A stretch of 60,100 nucleotides of DNA from Beroe ovata. Taxonomy: Eukaryota > Ctenophora > Nuda > Beroida > Beroidae. Below are positions 1-11,600 of this stretch, piece after piece. Below the pieces are notes generated by a model. It saw only the letters and a program-made list of their open reading frames with translations. It was not told the origin of the DNA and did not search any database. The translations under genes and the position numbers were made by a program. Location: contig CAMPET010000122.1 of NCBI GenBank assembly GCA_946803715.1, positions 144,396 to 204,495 of the forward strand, given 5' to 3'. The first letter of the stretch is position 1; every line of letters begins with the position of its first letter.

Positions 1-214
1 ACCCAAAACGTGTCAGTTTGAGTGAGCATTTGAGGATAGCTCCCAAACGGATCGACCGATTGACTTGAAACTTCTACCATAGCTCAAGGACCATTAGATA
101 CTCGGATAACCAAAATTTCACGTCAATCCGATGATCGGTTCCCGAGTTTATGACCACCATAACCCCTTATCCACCCAAAACGTGTCAGTTTGGGTGAGCA
201 TTTGAGGATAGCTC
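1..214. repeat. Direct repeat pair, 42 bp, 172 bp apart
   Basis: Positions 1-42 recur at 173-214 with one visible mismatch. The unit starts acccaaaacgtgtcagtttg and ends gaggatagctc. It may be the edge of a larger dispersed or tandem repeat cut by the window. No coding signal is visible, and positions 215-483 hold nothing else I can name. Confidence 0.7.
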
Positions 215-483
215 GGACTTCAAACTTTGATGACTTAAAGTTCAAAGTTTGCCAGACGGGTTACAAAATATCCATTACATGTCGGATCGGTTGCATTCGA
301 GATTAAATGGAATGGCGAATCGAATTCAGTTTCATTTCACTATGATATTAGATTAAAATGAGTATCGCACGAACAGTCAACCTTTTTCGCAATTCATCAG
401 TTCAATGATGATGATATGTAAAACTGATAGTATCAGGAATTGCTTTAAATAAGCCTTCTTCCTCCAACATCAACTGGATTTTG

Positions 484-1647
484 TTACGGTTTATTCCACA
501 TAGCAAAAGGTGGCTGATTCAGGATCGGGGGATGGTCCATGCCGAGTACATCTCCGTTGGCGAGGTGCTGCTGTCGGAGTGGATCTGTGTACGCGTTGTA
601 CGTTTTTTCAGCTTTTGTTTCCTCTATCTGAAAAAGTGAAAGTAGTTGAGTGGTTTTTCATAGCACGATGTGGTGAAAATCTAAGATATGCTGGTTCAAA
701 TTGACCAGATCTTGGATTTAGACAGTCGACAGTTGCTCTTCCTAGCACGTTGAACAAACAGTTCTCTCACAACTAAAACTTGGATGTAAAATCCAGAACT
801 AACCGTCAATTCATCGAGATTCACGTTGTTCTTGGGCAAATTCTCTGTCTTCCTCGTGCACCCTTTACCTGAACAATATGAATAACATTCGGATTGACGC
901 AAAATGACCAAATATACTTCCTGTCATAGTGCAATAGTGCAACTGCACATAGCGGAACAGTGGACACGCCCTCTCTAGTGGTATAATTGTCAACACCGAT
1001 AAGTTGACAGCTGATGATTGTATCTGTAAACACAGGTAGTGGTTACTGGTTACCATACGCGATGAAAACACTGACTAGCAAATAGAGGCCAGATGGCATC
1101 ATCTGAGGAAGCGTAGTAAGCTGGCGTATTGCCATATTTGTCGATAATCGACACATCAGCTCCATGTTCCAACAGGATGTGGGCTATCTTGCCTTGGCCC
1201 TGGAATGCAGCAGCGTGGAGTGGGGTCATCTTGCTCCCCACATTGGACAGGTTGGGGTCCGCACTGAGACACTAATGGGTGACGCGTTTATTCGGGGTCT
1301 AAAACCGAAATAGCTCATGTCCACGATAGCATGCAATATTCATTATTCATAGGAATCAACATGGATCATGATGACTTACCCAAATGCGAGTAGGGACTTG
1401 ACAATGTCGGCTTTACCCCAGAAAGCGGCCAAACACAGCGGAGTGAATCCATCTTCACTGTACTGATTCGGATTCTCCCCACTCTCAAGCATGCTCAGTG
1501 CGCTCTGCAGCAAGGGTTAGGCAATTGTTCTAATCATTACATCGCATCATATCATTGGAAACACATTGTCGAAATGGGGGGGGGAACTGTAAACCTCACC
1601 TCAAATAGACCCTCAGCACAAGCAGTGCCCAGTTCAACGTGATCCAT
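484..1647 (-). CDS. Small ankyrin-repeat protein (189 aa, 5 exons)
   Basis: I assembled exons 1647-1600, 1504-1380, 1263-1076, 868-804 and 627-484. All have GT-AG borders, phases close, and the product is 189 aa ending in TAA at 486-484. The N-terminal two thirds are ankyrin repeats (DGFTPLCLAAFWGKADIVK, then MTPLHAAAFQGQGKIAHILL with HGADVSIIDKYGNTPA). The tail is non-ankyrin and charged, with a DPLRQQHLANGD stretch and a PPFAMW end. Ankyrin repeats bind proteins; no partner can be named. The ATG lies 5 nt after an acceptor-like catgtag, which suggests a 5' UTR intron or a trans-splice site. It is the last gene of the minus-strand cluster, 263 bp after YAE1. I cannot match it to one named human ANKRD gene. 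The exon structure is firm; orthology is open. Confidence 0.8.
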
Positions 1648-1910
1648 ACCACCTACATGAGACAGATACTTGTCAGAGTCAACCAAATATGGTGGAATTC
1701 TATGATCATTGATCAAGACAGTGGGAAGTCGATATAGTTTAGAGCTGGAATGAATAAAAAGTTATTCTCAGTCAATAAATGATCAGTGGTTCCAATTCAA
1801 TGTGCAATGTTTCCAATTCATGTTTCCAATTCAATGTGCCATGTTTCCAATTCAATGTGCCAGTTCCCGGACGATTTATTGTATAATTCTGATCCATGTC
1901 AAATCACTTC

Positions 1911-2713
1911 TCATATGCTCAATATATGCTGTATTCTCTCTTCAAACAACTGAATAGAGTTGCAGTGTCTGGATATCGAGCTGATTTCTCTGAGAAGGGC
2001 GCTCGAATCGAGAGTTTGTGGAGCGCAATGCGAACTCTGCTCCTCACTCGAGCTGGTCTCTTTACAACAAGCCCCTGATGAGGAACCACAACAAGAGGAA
2101 TCCTGTGATGGTTGATCATGTGACATAGCGTCACGATGACATGCCCCGTTCTCATTGGATGATGACACGTCGCTATGGCGACCTGATGCTTCTTCTCCAA
2201 ACTGCAGGATAACACTTAAATGAGAGTACTGAACGTAATCCCTTAAGCATGATTAGATATAGACAGTACTCAGTAACAGTTAGAAGGCAAAAAACTTAGG
2301 TAATAGGTACTGACCTTTGAAAAGTATGTATTCTGTTCAGTGAAACTTTCACTCAGCTCCTCTAGAAGCAACTTAAACTGATCAGATTTATCAGGATGCA
2401 AGTATATCAGTGCATTGATTTTCCCTTCTACTTCTCCCCACGTTTTACCGAGCTCTGCTCCCCTCTGAAATGCGTTATCAAACCCCTCTTGAATACCTGA
2501 GGATAGTAAAAACATGGAGAATGATGTCAGCACAAAACAAAAACTCGTGAAATTGACTGTTCCCCCCAGGACCCTGTACTAACCAAGTTGTTTCCCGGCG
2601 ATGTATCCATCACTGTAGCCCTGCTTAGAAATGCTACTCTCCATACGTTCCATCTGAACATCAACATCCCTAGCCAGCGTCTCTCCTCTATCCCCTTCTA
2701 GAAACTCTGCCAT
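1911..2713 (-). CDS. YAE1: YAE1 domain protein (200 aa, 3 exons)
   Basis: Exons are 2713-2584, 2496-2315 and 2201-1911, giving 200 aa; human YAE1 is about 226 aa. The core is the deca-GX3 array of Yae1/Lto1 proteins, seen as GYSDGYIAGKQLG joined across intron 1 to IQEGFDNAFQRGAELGKTWG. Yae1 with Lto1 is known to be an adaptor that brings the ABC protein Rli1/ABCE1 to the cytosolic Fe-S assembly targeting complex. The third exon is Ser/Cys-rich (SSCCGSSSGACC) and ends in a hydrophobic helix, as in the human protein. The ATG follows an acceptor-like tctag by 2 nt. RCCD1 stops 152 bp upstream on the same strand. The call rests on the GX3 array and matching architecture. Confidence 0.85.
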
Positions 2714-2865
2714 TTCTAGACTTGGGACAAGCTATGAGCAGCAGCCGTGGGTATAACTATACAATCATATCGAGTAATACATGACCATTGACCATTGACC
2801 ATGATACTATTGACTGTGAAAGTCAACAATGAATTGCACTGAATGAAAAGACAATATCACAGTTT

Positions 2866-5124
2866 TCAAGTCTCTTCACTCAAGTAATACGTTGACCAAG
2901 GTCCACATTTCACTCTAGCTACATTCCCAGCCAAGGGTATGGAGGGTAGTGCGTTGTTCCAGAACACAGATTCCTTCTTTGATTGTGGGTCACACTGGCC
3001 ATATTTGTTGAATCCACAGACATGCAAATACTTGTCTGGGGAAGGGGGTGAAATTAGCATATTTCCTGTCTCTACCGGGATTTTGCTAAAGATTACTTTT
3101 GTAGAGTGCACTTACCATCTGTGAGAAATGCGGTGTGACTGCGTCCACAAGAAATTGCGTGTATATCGGTGTCTTCGTCAAATAGGGGTACAGGGTACGA
3201 CTCCATTGAGTTCTCTGAAACGGGAATTGAGTATGCAATTTGTATTACGGGTGACACTTCGCGTTTCGGCTACATCGCATAGACAATAGAGTTTCATTCG
3301 GGGCCGGCGGGAATGAGCGAAATTACGAATCGCGCGAATTAAATTGACGCACGTACGTGCTGCGCGCTAAAAATATCACAAAAACGTCGTCGCCGCTGAC
3401 GCAAATGTCAAGGCAAATCTGGTACACTGGCAAGTCTCCCCAAGTAGAATGTTCAATAACGCCTCAATATTACGTCTCAAGTAGCAACTAACGATCAGTG
3501 ATGTACCTTTAGGTAAACCAAGTTGTCCCTTGCAGTTCCAGCCCCAGGAATAAACTGCTTTACAATCTGAAAAAAGTGAATCAAAGTATGTGGTTGAGCA
3601 AATGCAAGATGGTATACATGGTATGTCTATCTAGCAGTTAATACAAAAATACAAGGCACTTTGATTGAGTCGCAAACAATAAGATTCCATTGAACGGTGA
3701 AGTAGTCTGTGCAACCAAACGTTAACAGAAACTCACTAGACAGTGATATTGAAAGAATTGAAGAGACAAAATCGATTCAGGCACCTGTGATAGCTACGCA
3801 ATGCCAATAACCAGCAGCAATATCGGTAATAACCAATCCTCCCAGTGTATCTATAGGTGTTGGTTCGTGTGTACTAGTCACGTGACCCAAGCCAAGCTGC
3901 CCGTGACTGAAATATGTGAAACAAGTGTCATGACATGCCTCAAACACGGAATATTGATCTACCCCAATTCGAGAGAACACATCATAAGGTACCTATCACT
4001 TTAGTAAATGATAATTCTTACATTCTGGTCTTATGTCAGAACTAACTTGTTCATACCCCAGGACCACACAATACCACACGATGCCAGGACTAGTGTAAAC
4101 TGAGCTCCAGGGGCTATAGCCGTGATAACTAGTGGTAGTGGGTACTCAATCCTATACTCTGAAATAGTTCTGAGTTGTTATAATATAACAATGTTATGAT
4201 ATGAAGTGTTCTCAACTCATTTACAGAGTGAATTATGATGGGTTAATCATCATAGCGCACCTACAATGTCGGTATGAGGCTGCACTTCATATATTCTCCG
4301 TGTTTCGCTATCCACGTACACCACTCTACGTGAGGTAGCACTGCACAGCGCCACATTTCTCAGCATGGCGTGGGAAGTTGAACTTCCGTCCCACGCCACC
4401 TCATATGAGCCGCTAACTGCTCGTACAACTGTATCATCACCAGTAGTGATGACATCATCGTGACGATCAGTAGACGCAGTGTTACCTAACAAGTGAAACG
4501 AGGTGAAAATGAGGAAAAGCATGGAAAAAATTCCTCACCAAATAATGAATTGAAGCGTTCTGTTGTTCATATCGATCAGAAAATACGTCTCTAGTAAACG
4601 AACAGTAAGACAATTCCAACTTGAGGTTAACCGCACTAAGATGAATACAACTTGTTAAGAAGCGAATGAAAGTTGTATTTTTGTGATCGTTAAATAATAA
4701 ATACAGTCTATGACATGCAGTGAGTGAATGAATGTACGATTCCAGTAGTAACGCATCAGCTAATTATTTATGCGTTTGTAAATAATTGTTACTCATGCAG
4801 TTCTCAACATGCAATCGATGGTATCGTTTCTAACATTCAAATTGAGCTCAAATTTAGGACAGCAGCAAGCAGAGTCCAATCACTCTCAGACTTACCGAAG
4901 GTGGATGTCTCAGTGCCATGTAGTAGTGTAACTTCTCCCCATGAAGGAAACACTTTGCAACCATCGTCCACACCACACAGGAGATCAATGACACCATACC
5001 TCTTCTTCTCTGGTCCTTTGTACACTTGTTCACTATGTGATCCTTCGCCCCCTTGGTAGAGAGGCGCACCATTTGAACATTCTCCAATAGTTCGGACGAT
5101 GTAACCACATGCGCTCACTTTCAT
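2866..5124 (-). CDS. RCCD1: RCC1-domain protein RCCD1 (338 aa, 7 exons)
   Basis: Exons are 5124-4896, 4485-4261, 4158-4047, 3906-3785, 3566-3507, 3214-3116 and 3035-2866; phases close to 338 aa (human about 376). RCC1-type propeller blades are clear: VWSWGMNHGQLGLGH, then GLVITDIAAGYWHCVAITG, VYSWGWNCKGQLGLP, ISCGRSHTAFLTD and a last blade ending VKCGPWSTYYLSEET. The final CGPWxTY motif and the order of blades match RCCD1 rather than RCC1, HERC or SERGEF. Human RCCD1 partners KDM8 in chromatin regulation at mitosis; that role here is by homology only. The N-terminal exon is diverged. The ATG lies 3 nt after an acceptor-like acttag. The gene sits 465 bp downstream of VPS34 and 152 bp upstream of YAE1, all on the minus strand. 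Confidence 0.88.
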
Positions 5125-5589
5125 GTCCTAAGTATTTGGGTACAGGTGAGGTTTCATAGAAAAGGTTCGCGGTTTACTCTTGTCTCAGATTCTCACAAGA
5201 ACGCACAATCTAGGATTTTTCATTCAAATGCTTGCGTGGTGCTATATTCACTCCAATCAGTCAGATTAACAGTCAAATTAACAGTTATATTTATCATCAA
5301 CAAACACAAAGACATCAATACCCATAATCAAATAACTGACCAAGCAAAATTATCATCTGTCGTTAAAACGTGAAAAAGAAAGTAAATAGTCAATCTTATC
5401 ATTTTTTATCATGCTCATTAAATTATCTCCCAACTAACGAAGGAACAGCAAAGTAATACATATCGTAACTCTCAAAACTTGCCATTATAACCACCTCTTT
5501 ACCATCCATTCAGATTTCAGAGTGATAACTAGCAGGTGCAGCAGGTTCCTTCGACACCATCAGTTGGCACTAACTAAACCAGGCAAACC

Positions 5590-8103
5590 CTACCTCCTCC
5601 AATACTGAGCCCACCTATGCACATTCTCCATCAGCACCGAGAACAGAGCCTTGATACTCTCGTCAATAATCTGTTGGAACAGCTGCACTGCTTCCTCCTC
5701 CGATAGATCAAGTCCAAACTTGTCCTGGACTTTCCTCACCGCGCCCTCAGGATCCACAGATATATCAGGGATGTTAGCGCGGAGCATGAGAGAAAAGAGG
5801 TTGATAATGAGACTAGCTGATCGTCTCAGGATGAGGAAAGCGTTGTAGCAGTGCTCTCTGAACCTAGCATACTCCGCTGCCCCACTCATAACCTCAACCA
5901 TCTCCTTAGACAGCTTCATAGGAGGAGGGAAGGGTTTGGGATCTCGTCCCAGGATATACCCAAAGTCTATGTGAAGCAAGTGACCATGCTTGGTAAGCAT
6001 GAGGTTATCTAGATGTCGATCACCAACTCCCAAGATATAGGTTATGACGCAATACCCAGCACAACTGCGTATGTATGTGTCCATCACATCTGGATCGACT
6101 GTCTTACCGTCCTTTGATAGCTTCATAAAGTAGTTAAGAATTGTACCGTCTTGTTGCAGGACCTGTGCTACTGCTTTACTGTCGACAAACTGTAGGAAGC
6201 CATGTTCTGGCCCAGTGGCTAGAGCACGATAAGGTTTCAGTTTCAGATTCAGATTCTCTTTACACAGCAATTTGTCCATCAGTTCAATGACCTGGAGAAT
6301 AAGCTGATCCTGTCTGAGGTCATCTCCATTCTTGAAGATAGTGACATACTCACCTCCCTCCACTGTTTTGAATGTTATCCTGGCCGGCATCATTGAACTC
6401 TTGAACAAGGTCGCTTTCTCAGGAATAATGCCATTGATCATGACCTGCGGATCTAAAGGAAGAGGGAATTCATCACCGAAATCTTCAAGGCCACTTTCCC
6501 GAAGAGCATCTTTGAGGCATTCAATTTTTTGGGGACGAGTGCCTTTCTTGAGACCTCCAAGAACATCTCTCAACTTATCTATAAGTATTGTCTGTTTTTT
6601 GAGAACTTTTCTCTGTTTTTCTCCTTCCTCACCCCTTCTCTTTAGTTCGTTACTGTACCTCTCCAATATTGACTTGTACAGTGGGGCATACACTGCATTG
6701 GAATCTTTACACTCCACCAAGAGGTACCAGTAGAAGTAATTCCCAAAGTAGGTATTGTTACAAGCTCTCGAAATGAGGAACTTTCCCAAAGGCGATATCC
6801 CGTCCTTTTTGGCTTCCTCGGCATTTTCAAATTTCAAAGCTTGTACGAGTTGCAGTAAGTATAATCGCAAATCGTCATCATTTGCTGCCTCTAGCCTTTT
6901 AACAGCATACAATCTTACAAAACTATGGGTGAAGTGAGCTGACAGAAGCCCCAAAGCATCTTCGACATCAATGAACTCCCAAAGTTCCAGAAGTTCCATA
7001 GCGACTTCAACTTCTTGATTGTCTTCGAAGTCAATACATTTGAGAAACTTTGGAAGAGCCTTCTTGAAGCGGCACAAGTAGTACCTATACGTCCATATGA
7101 GATCCTGTTCATCCGAAGTGAGATATCGGTTAGTTGGATATTCAATGATTGTTTTGAGGTTTTGTTTGGTCGTCGGGTTTGGTTTAAGGTTTTTGACCTC
7201 CGGGCCATGTCTCAGAGAACGCGATAGCTTGTGCTGTTTCTGCTCCACAAGCGACTCCATCAGAAGCTCCGGATCATGGATAGTACAAATATCATTGCCT
7301 GATGTGAGAAGCGGTTCTTCCTCTTCATGGTGAACTACAGACAACATGATATCTTTGCACATTGCCGGAGGAAACTCCAGAGACAGATGGTATGCCGAGT
7401 TCTCTTGTTTCGATCTCTCATTGACATGTTCTACCTCTCGGAATGTGAGTCTGTCGAGCCAATCAACCTTCTCTATTTCACCGCTGTGGTGTTTCTTTAC
7501 CAGTTTAGCCAACTCAGTCATCTCATCTCTCGTCCCTTCCTCCATCTTGGTAATGTGAACTAACTCCTCTGGTCTACTAACACCCATCCTCAACTTGATA
7601 TCAAGTAATCCACACTGCAAAACTCCATCATCTGTGTAAACTGGGACGGCTGCACCACCAACAACCACTTCCCCATAGCACCCGCACTTACCAACTTTGT
7701 CACCATAGAAACCACTTCCTTTGGGGGGCTTCTCACCGCAGCTACTCTTGTTCTCAGCCTTGCTAACAACCTCCCTGACCTCACATATCAAGAAAGAGGT
7801 CCTGGGTAAGTCCCGTATTCTGATGGGAACACTCAACCTTTCATTCCACTGCCACCTCGATGAGAATGCTCTATAGGATGTGGAAACTGGTAGTGTGAGA
7901 ACAGAGCCCTTGTGCCAGATGTAGCATGAGAATTGGAGATCAGCATATGGCTGGTGGAAATCACCTCGGTACAAGTCCTCTGATTGACTGGGAGACGTTG
8001 GAAGGGGAGGTTTTCCATCCAGTCCCCCGACTTTTATATTCAGTTGAGGGGTCACATCTTGGGAGAGAACGTAATTGAAGGACTTCTTACGGGGTATTGT
8101 CAT
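5590..8103 (-). CDS. PIK3C3: Class III phosphatidylinositol 3-kinase, intronless
   Basis: One uninterrupted 837-codon frame (human VPS34 887 aa). It phosphorylates phosphatidylinositol to PI3P on endosomes and autophagosomes, in complex with VPS15 and Beclin-1. In order: an N-terminal C2 domain (about 20-190), a helical PIK domain (about 300-510) and a kinase domain (about 560-837). The catalytic loop GDRHLDN has its Asp at about 695, and the activation motif IDFGYILG has Asp at about 713. The glycine-rich region FKNGDDLRQDQL is present, and the C-terminal membrane-binding helix ends HRWAQYWRR, as in the family (usually AQYWRK). The ATG at 8103 is followed at once by the conserved start of the C2 region. 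A PI3K of this size without introns is unusual beside intron-rich neighbours; old intron loss or retroposition could explain it. Several shadow frames on the plus strand are not genes. Confidence 0.96.
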   Translation of the reverse strand: MTIPRKKSFNYVLSQDVTPQLNIKVGGLDGKPPLPTSPSQSEDLYRGDFHQPYADLQFSCYIWHKGSVLTLPVSTSYRAFSSRWQWNERLSVPIRIRDLPRTSFLICEVREVVSKAENKSSCGEKPPKGSGFYGDKVGKCGCYGEVVVGGAAVPVYTDDGVLQCGLLDIKLRMGVSRPEELVHITKMEEGTRDEMTELAKLVKKHHSGEIEKVDWLDRLTFREVEHVNERSKQENSAYHLSLEFPPAMCKDIMLSVVHHEEEEPLLTSGNDICTIHDPELLMESLVEQKQHKLSRSLRHGPEVKNLKPNPTTKQNLKTIIEYPTNRYLTSDEQDLIWTYRYYLCRFKKALPKFLKCIDFEDNQEVEVAMELLELWEFIDVEDALGLLSAHFTHSFVRLYAVKRLEAANDDDLRLYLLQLVQALKFENAEEAKKDGISPLGKFLISRACNNTYFGNYFYWYLLVECKDSNAVYAPLYKSILERYSNELKRRGEEGEKQRKVLKKQTILIDKLRDVLGGLKKGTRPQKIECLKDALRESGLEDFGDEFPLPLDPQVMINGIIPEKATLFKSSMMPARITFKTVEGGEYVTIFKNGDDLRQDQLILQVIELMDKLLCKENLNLKLKPYRALATGPEHGFLQFVDSKAVAQVLQQDGTILNYFMKLSKDGKTVDPDVMDTYIRSCAGYCVITYILGVGDRHLDNLMLTKHGHLLHIDFGYILGRDPKPFPPPMKLSKEMVEVMSGAAEYARFREHCYNAFLILRRSASLIINLFSLMLRANIPDISVDPEGAVRKVQDKFGLDLSEEEAVQLFQQIIDESIKALFSVLMENVHRWAQYWRR

Positions 8104-8621
8104 TGTATCACCGAGCTCGATTCATGTTTGTACATCCTATAGTATAGAGGGAGGTATGATTCATGTCAAGAATGAAGCTGGTACATACTACATACCGCTT
8201 TAAAATATGCAGTCTCAAGATTGACTCACAATTGACACATCATTTGAAACTTATCATCTCTACTAATTACAAGACGTAAACAACAAGTAGTATCCCCAGT
8301 AACAATTATCGAACAGTTGGTGCGCTATCCACACCAAGGTGCTAATCTACACTGACACTTGTTTAATAACACTCTGTCATAATTGAAATAGAGAAGTTAA
8401 ATCAATAAGTAAATCAAGTTATAGGTAGGTATACACTACACTGTAAGATGTTAAAAATTCGATCTAAAACCCTCAAATCAAAACAAATTCACTAAAAATC
8501 TCAAAATCGAAGAAAATCCTACCACCCAAGATATATATTTACAAATTAAAGAATTCACCACAAATAACCAATTCTTTTAAAATCAAAATATCAAAACCCC
8601 CAAAATCTGACAACACTCAAT
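8104..8621. other. Spacer between SUMF1 and VPS34
   Basis: 518 bp of AT-rich DNA separate the SUMF1 stop from the VPS34 start. It must hold the SUMF1 3' UTR and the VPS34 5' region. No further coding segment is visible. Unlike most starts here, the VPS34 ATG has no convincing acceptor-like AG with a pyrimidine tract close upstream. Confidence 0.6.
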
Positions 8622-11600
8622 TCATAATGATTTGACACACCTGAAGCCGACATTAAGTCCAGTGGTGTCTGGGCTTGTTTTAGTCCTTGCTGGACACCTA
8701 AATCTGTAACAATACTGCTTAGTACACATAAAACTGCCTCCTTTTTTAACTTTCTCTGATTGAGGGACCTCACTCCCCGGTCTGTGATATTGTGAGTGTG
8801 ACGTGGTCCACCAGTCATCAACCCACTCCCACACGTTACCAATCAGATCATGGACCTGGTAACCGTTACCAGGGTAACTGCCAACTGGTGACGTTGTGTG
8901 GTAACCGTCAGCTGCAGAGTTTTCGTGGGGAAACTCACCCTGTTCATTAATTAGATATTCGGTGAAGATGCTGAGTGCTGACAAACAATAGAACAGAAAC
9001 AATCTCAAATACTCAATACTAAGTGGTCAGCCCTGTTAGGGCTAGGAAACCTGCCAAATGTTTGCTCTATGAACTCCGTCGCTAGGCAACTCCTCGTTTC
9101 CCCACGGGTACAAACTATGGCCGTCGCCACCCTGGCAAGCCTTCTCAAACTCAGCTTCTGTCGGTAACCTCTTCCCTGTGATCACAAAACTACAGCTATT
9201 ATTTAGTTGGATAAAGGAGAAGCAACGGAATTCGACGCTTTGACAGTCGTGGTTTTCAACAAAACCTCAAACAGAATACATCGTATGTGCTTATTCGATC
9301 CTCATCGAACTGCAAAACCACAGTTAACATATTCGTGAGTCATGTGATCTGTAATGTAGTCACACATAACAGTTATTGTACTACTACAACTATCGGTAGG
9401 CAGTGGTGGACAGGTAAAATTTGTGTGATATAAGTGCACAGCGGAGCTCTAACCTGCCCATGCGCAGTAAGCCTTGGCATCATTCCAAGAAACATGGACG
9501 ACTGGGTGGTGTTCCCGACCCTTAATATCAGTATCAGACCCTTCAGGATGATCCCAAGTGGCACCCCTTACAGGTAGCCACCATGGTGCACCCTGAACAG
9601 CACTCTCAACTTTAGCATTTTCCTCTGGACTGAGTAAACCATCCAAAACAAAGGAATCGCCGAATATTTCTGCCTCGGTAACATGACCTGTTGCCGCCAC
9701 GAAGTTGGAGAACTCAGCATTGGTAACCTGGTTGATATGTTGGTTACCTGGTTATGATAACGGTTGACCTAAAGTAACGGTAAACAAATAATGATGAGTC
9801 AGAATGAGCGTGAATGCTCCGTGTACAACATTGTCTACAGCAATGACCTCGAACTTGTCAATGTAGTAGTCTGGGAGCAGCACTTTTCTACCAGGCGATT
9901 CCCCGTCAAGTGGAAGGAAGGGGCTGTCGGTTCCCATCGTAAACTCTCCGGCTGAAAACAATATCATCACATGAAATGAGCAAACTATAATCATCACATG
10001 AAATGAGCAAACTATAATTATCACATGAACTTAACAAACTATAATTATCAATTATTAAAAACAGAACGTTGTTGCTAGTATAGAGGGAAATTCTACACTT
10101 ACCCGGAATAAGGACCATGTTCTCAAAACTAGACCTAGAATTATCGTCCAAATCTTCAGAACTCTTCGCTAACGTCTCAGCAGTGCCTGAAAAGCATTAC
10201 AATGATCAGTATCTCCGCTTGAAAATGAGGGGAACCGGTTTCAATGAGATTACTTCAATCAAAAGTGGCTTCAAATATCAATAGTAAACAATATGAGTCA
10301 TGGTATGTTTTGTGCATAATATCACTGTTCAACAAAGACAAAGGATACAAATCTTATTTAATTTTTCAGCCAGGGTAGAAAAAACGTAAATAGCATACAG
10401 TATACACCACTCTACTATCGGCATAAAACGATGCCACGTAATTAAATGGCGATATCTTTCTGAATGACATGTACATAGTAACTCGGTACACGTTCCTTGT
10501 CCACTTCATCTTCCCTACTAAAGTCTTCCAGAACCTCATGAGGGGCACTTTCACCAAACACACCCGTTAACAGTTCCGTAAACTGTTGTAGTCTATGTGG
10601 GTAATACGAGAGTGAAAATTCCACAACAGGAATCGATTCGCCATCTGGCTTCAGTCTTAGTTGCTCATTTCCATCCAGATCGCTCCCAGAGACATTTATC
10701 TCATAGAGCAGAGTAATCCAGTCTTCCTCAGCATTCAACACTCTGATGCTGTGAATTCGCTCCCCTCCTTGGTAGTAAAGTTTGGACGCGGAATTAGGAA
10801 TACTCCCGTGCTCCACAATGTAATCGTAGTTGCGGTGATCTATGACCAATATTCCCCCCGGCTTAAGAAGGCGGTGGAAATTAGAAATAGCACGTCTGTG
10901 ATCTGCCTGATCTCCTGTAGAGTCAGGAAGATGCGCAAAAGAGTTACCGATACAAATTATCGCATCGTATCCACCACCAGGATGAACCACAGTTTCCTCA
11001 ACATTTTCCAGGTCAAGCCAATTCCCCAACCCAATTTGCCAGTCATCGACCTTGCCCTCACTCCTTCTTCTCTCCTTCACTTTCCTGGCCTGACTCAACA
11101 TTTGCTCACTCAGATCAACGCTAGTTACAGTGAAACCATTGTCGAGCAGCACGATGCTGTCCACACCAGTACCAGCCGCAACATCGAGTACAGTTGTGAC
11201 GTCATGTTCTCGGAGTAGCTCCACTAGCACTGTTCCATACTCTGCAACTCGAGATTGGCCCATATAGAGGCCCCAAACCCGTGCAGCTTTACCATCTTCA
11301 TACTGGTTTCCTGCTGAAATTAGTGACCGGTGCTGGATTTCGGTCACCTTTTACAGACAAAGAGGATTTGAAAGAATAGGAACGTTCGTTTCATGTGTAA
11401 TTCAGAATAACATGACGTGCAATACACAGTGTGCAAGTCTATAGTGAAGGAAGCTTCGGCTTTCGATGGTACTGTGTTGGCAAGTCAAGTCTTATTACCT
11501 GTATCCTGAAGTTTTGCTTTATCTCTCCTTAGTTGCCCACACCCACAATCACTCTCTTTTCCTCCTGCATCACACGACTCTTCATTAGGATTGGAATAGA

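Noticed and set aside
6332-6733. 133-codon frame on the plus strand
   Set aside because: It is antisense to the VPS34 kinase and helical regions and has no similarity of its own; a shadow of the real gene.
10661-11218. 185-codon plus-strand frame
   Set aside because: Antisense shadow of GNMT, whose minus-strand frame carries clear conserved motifs.
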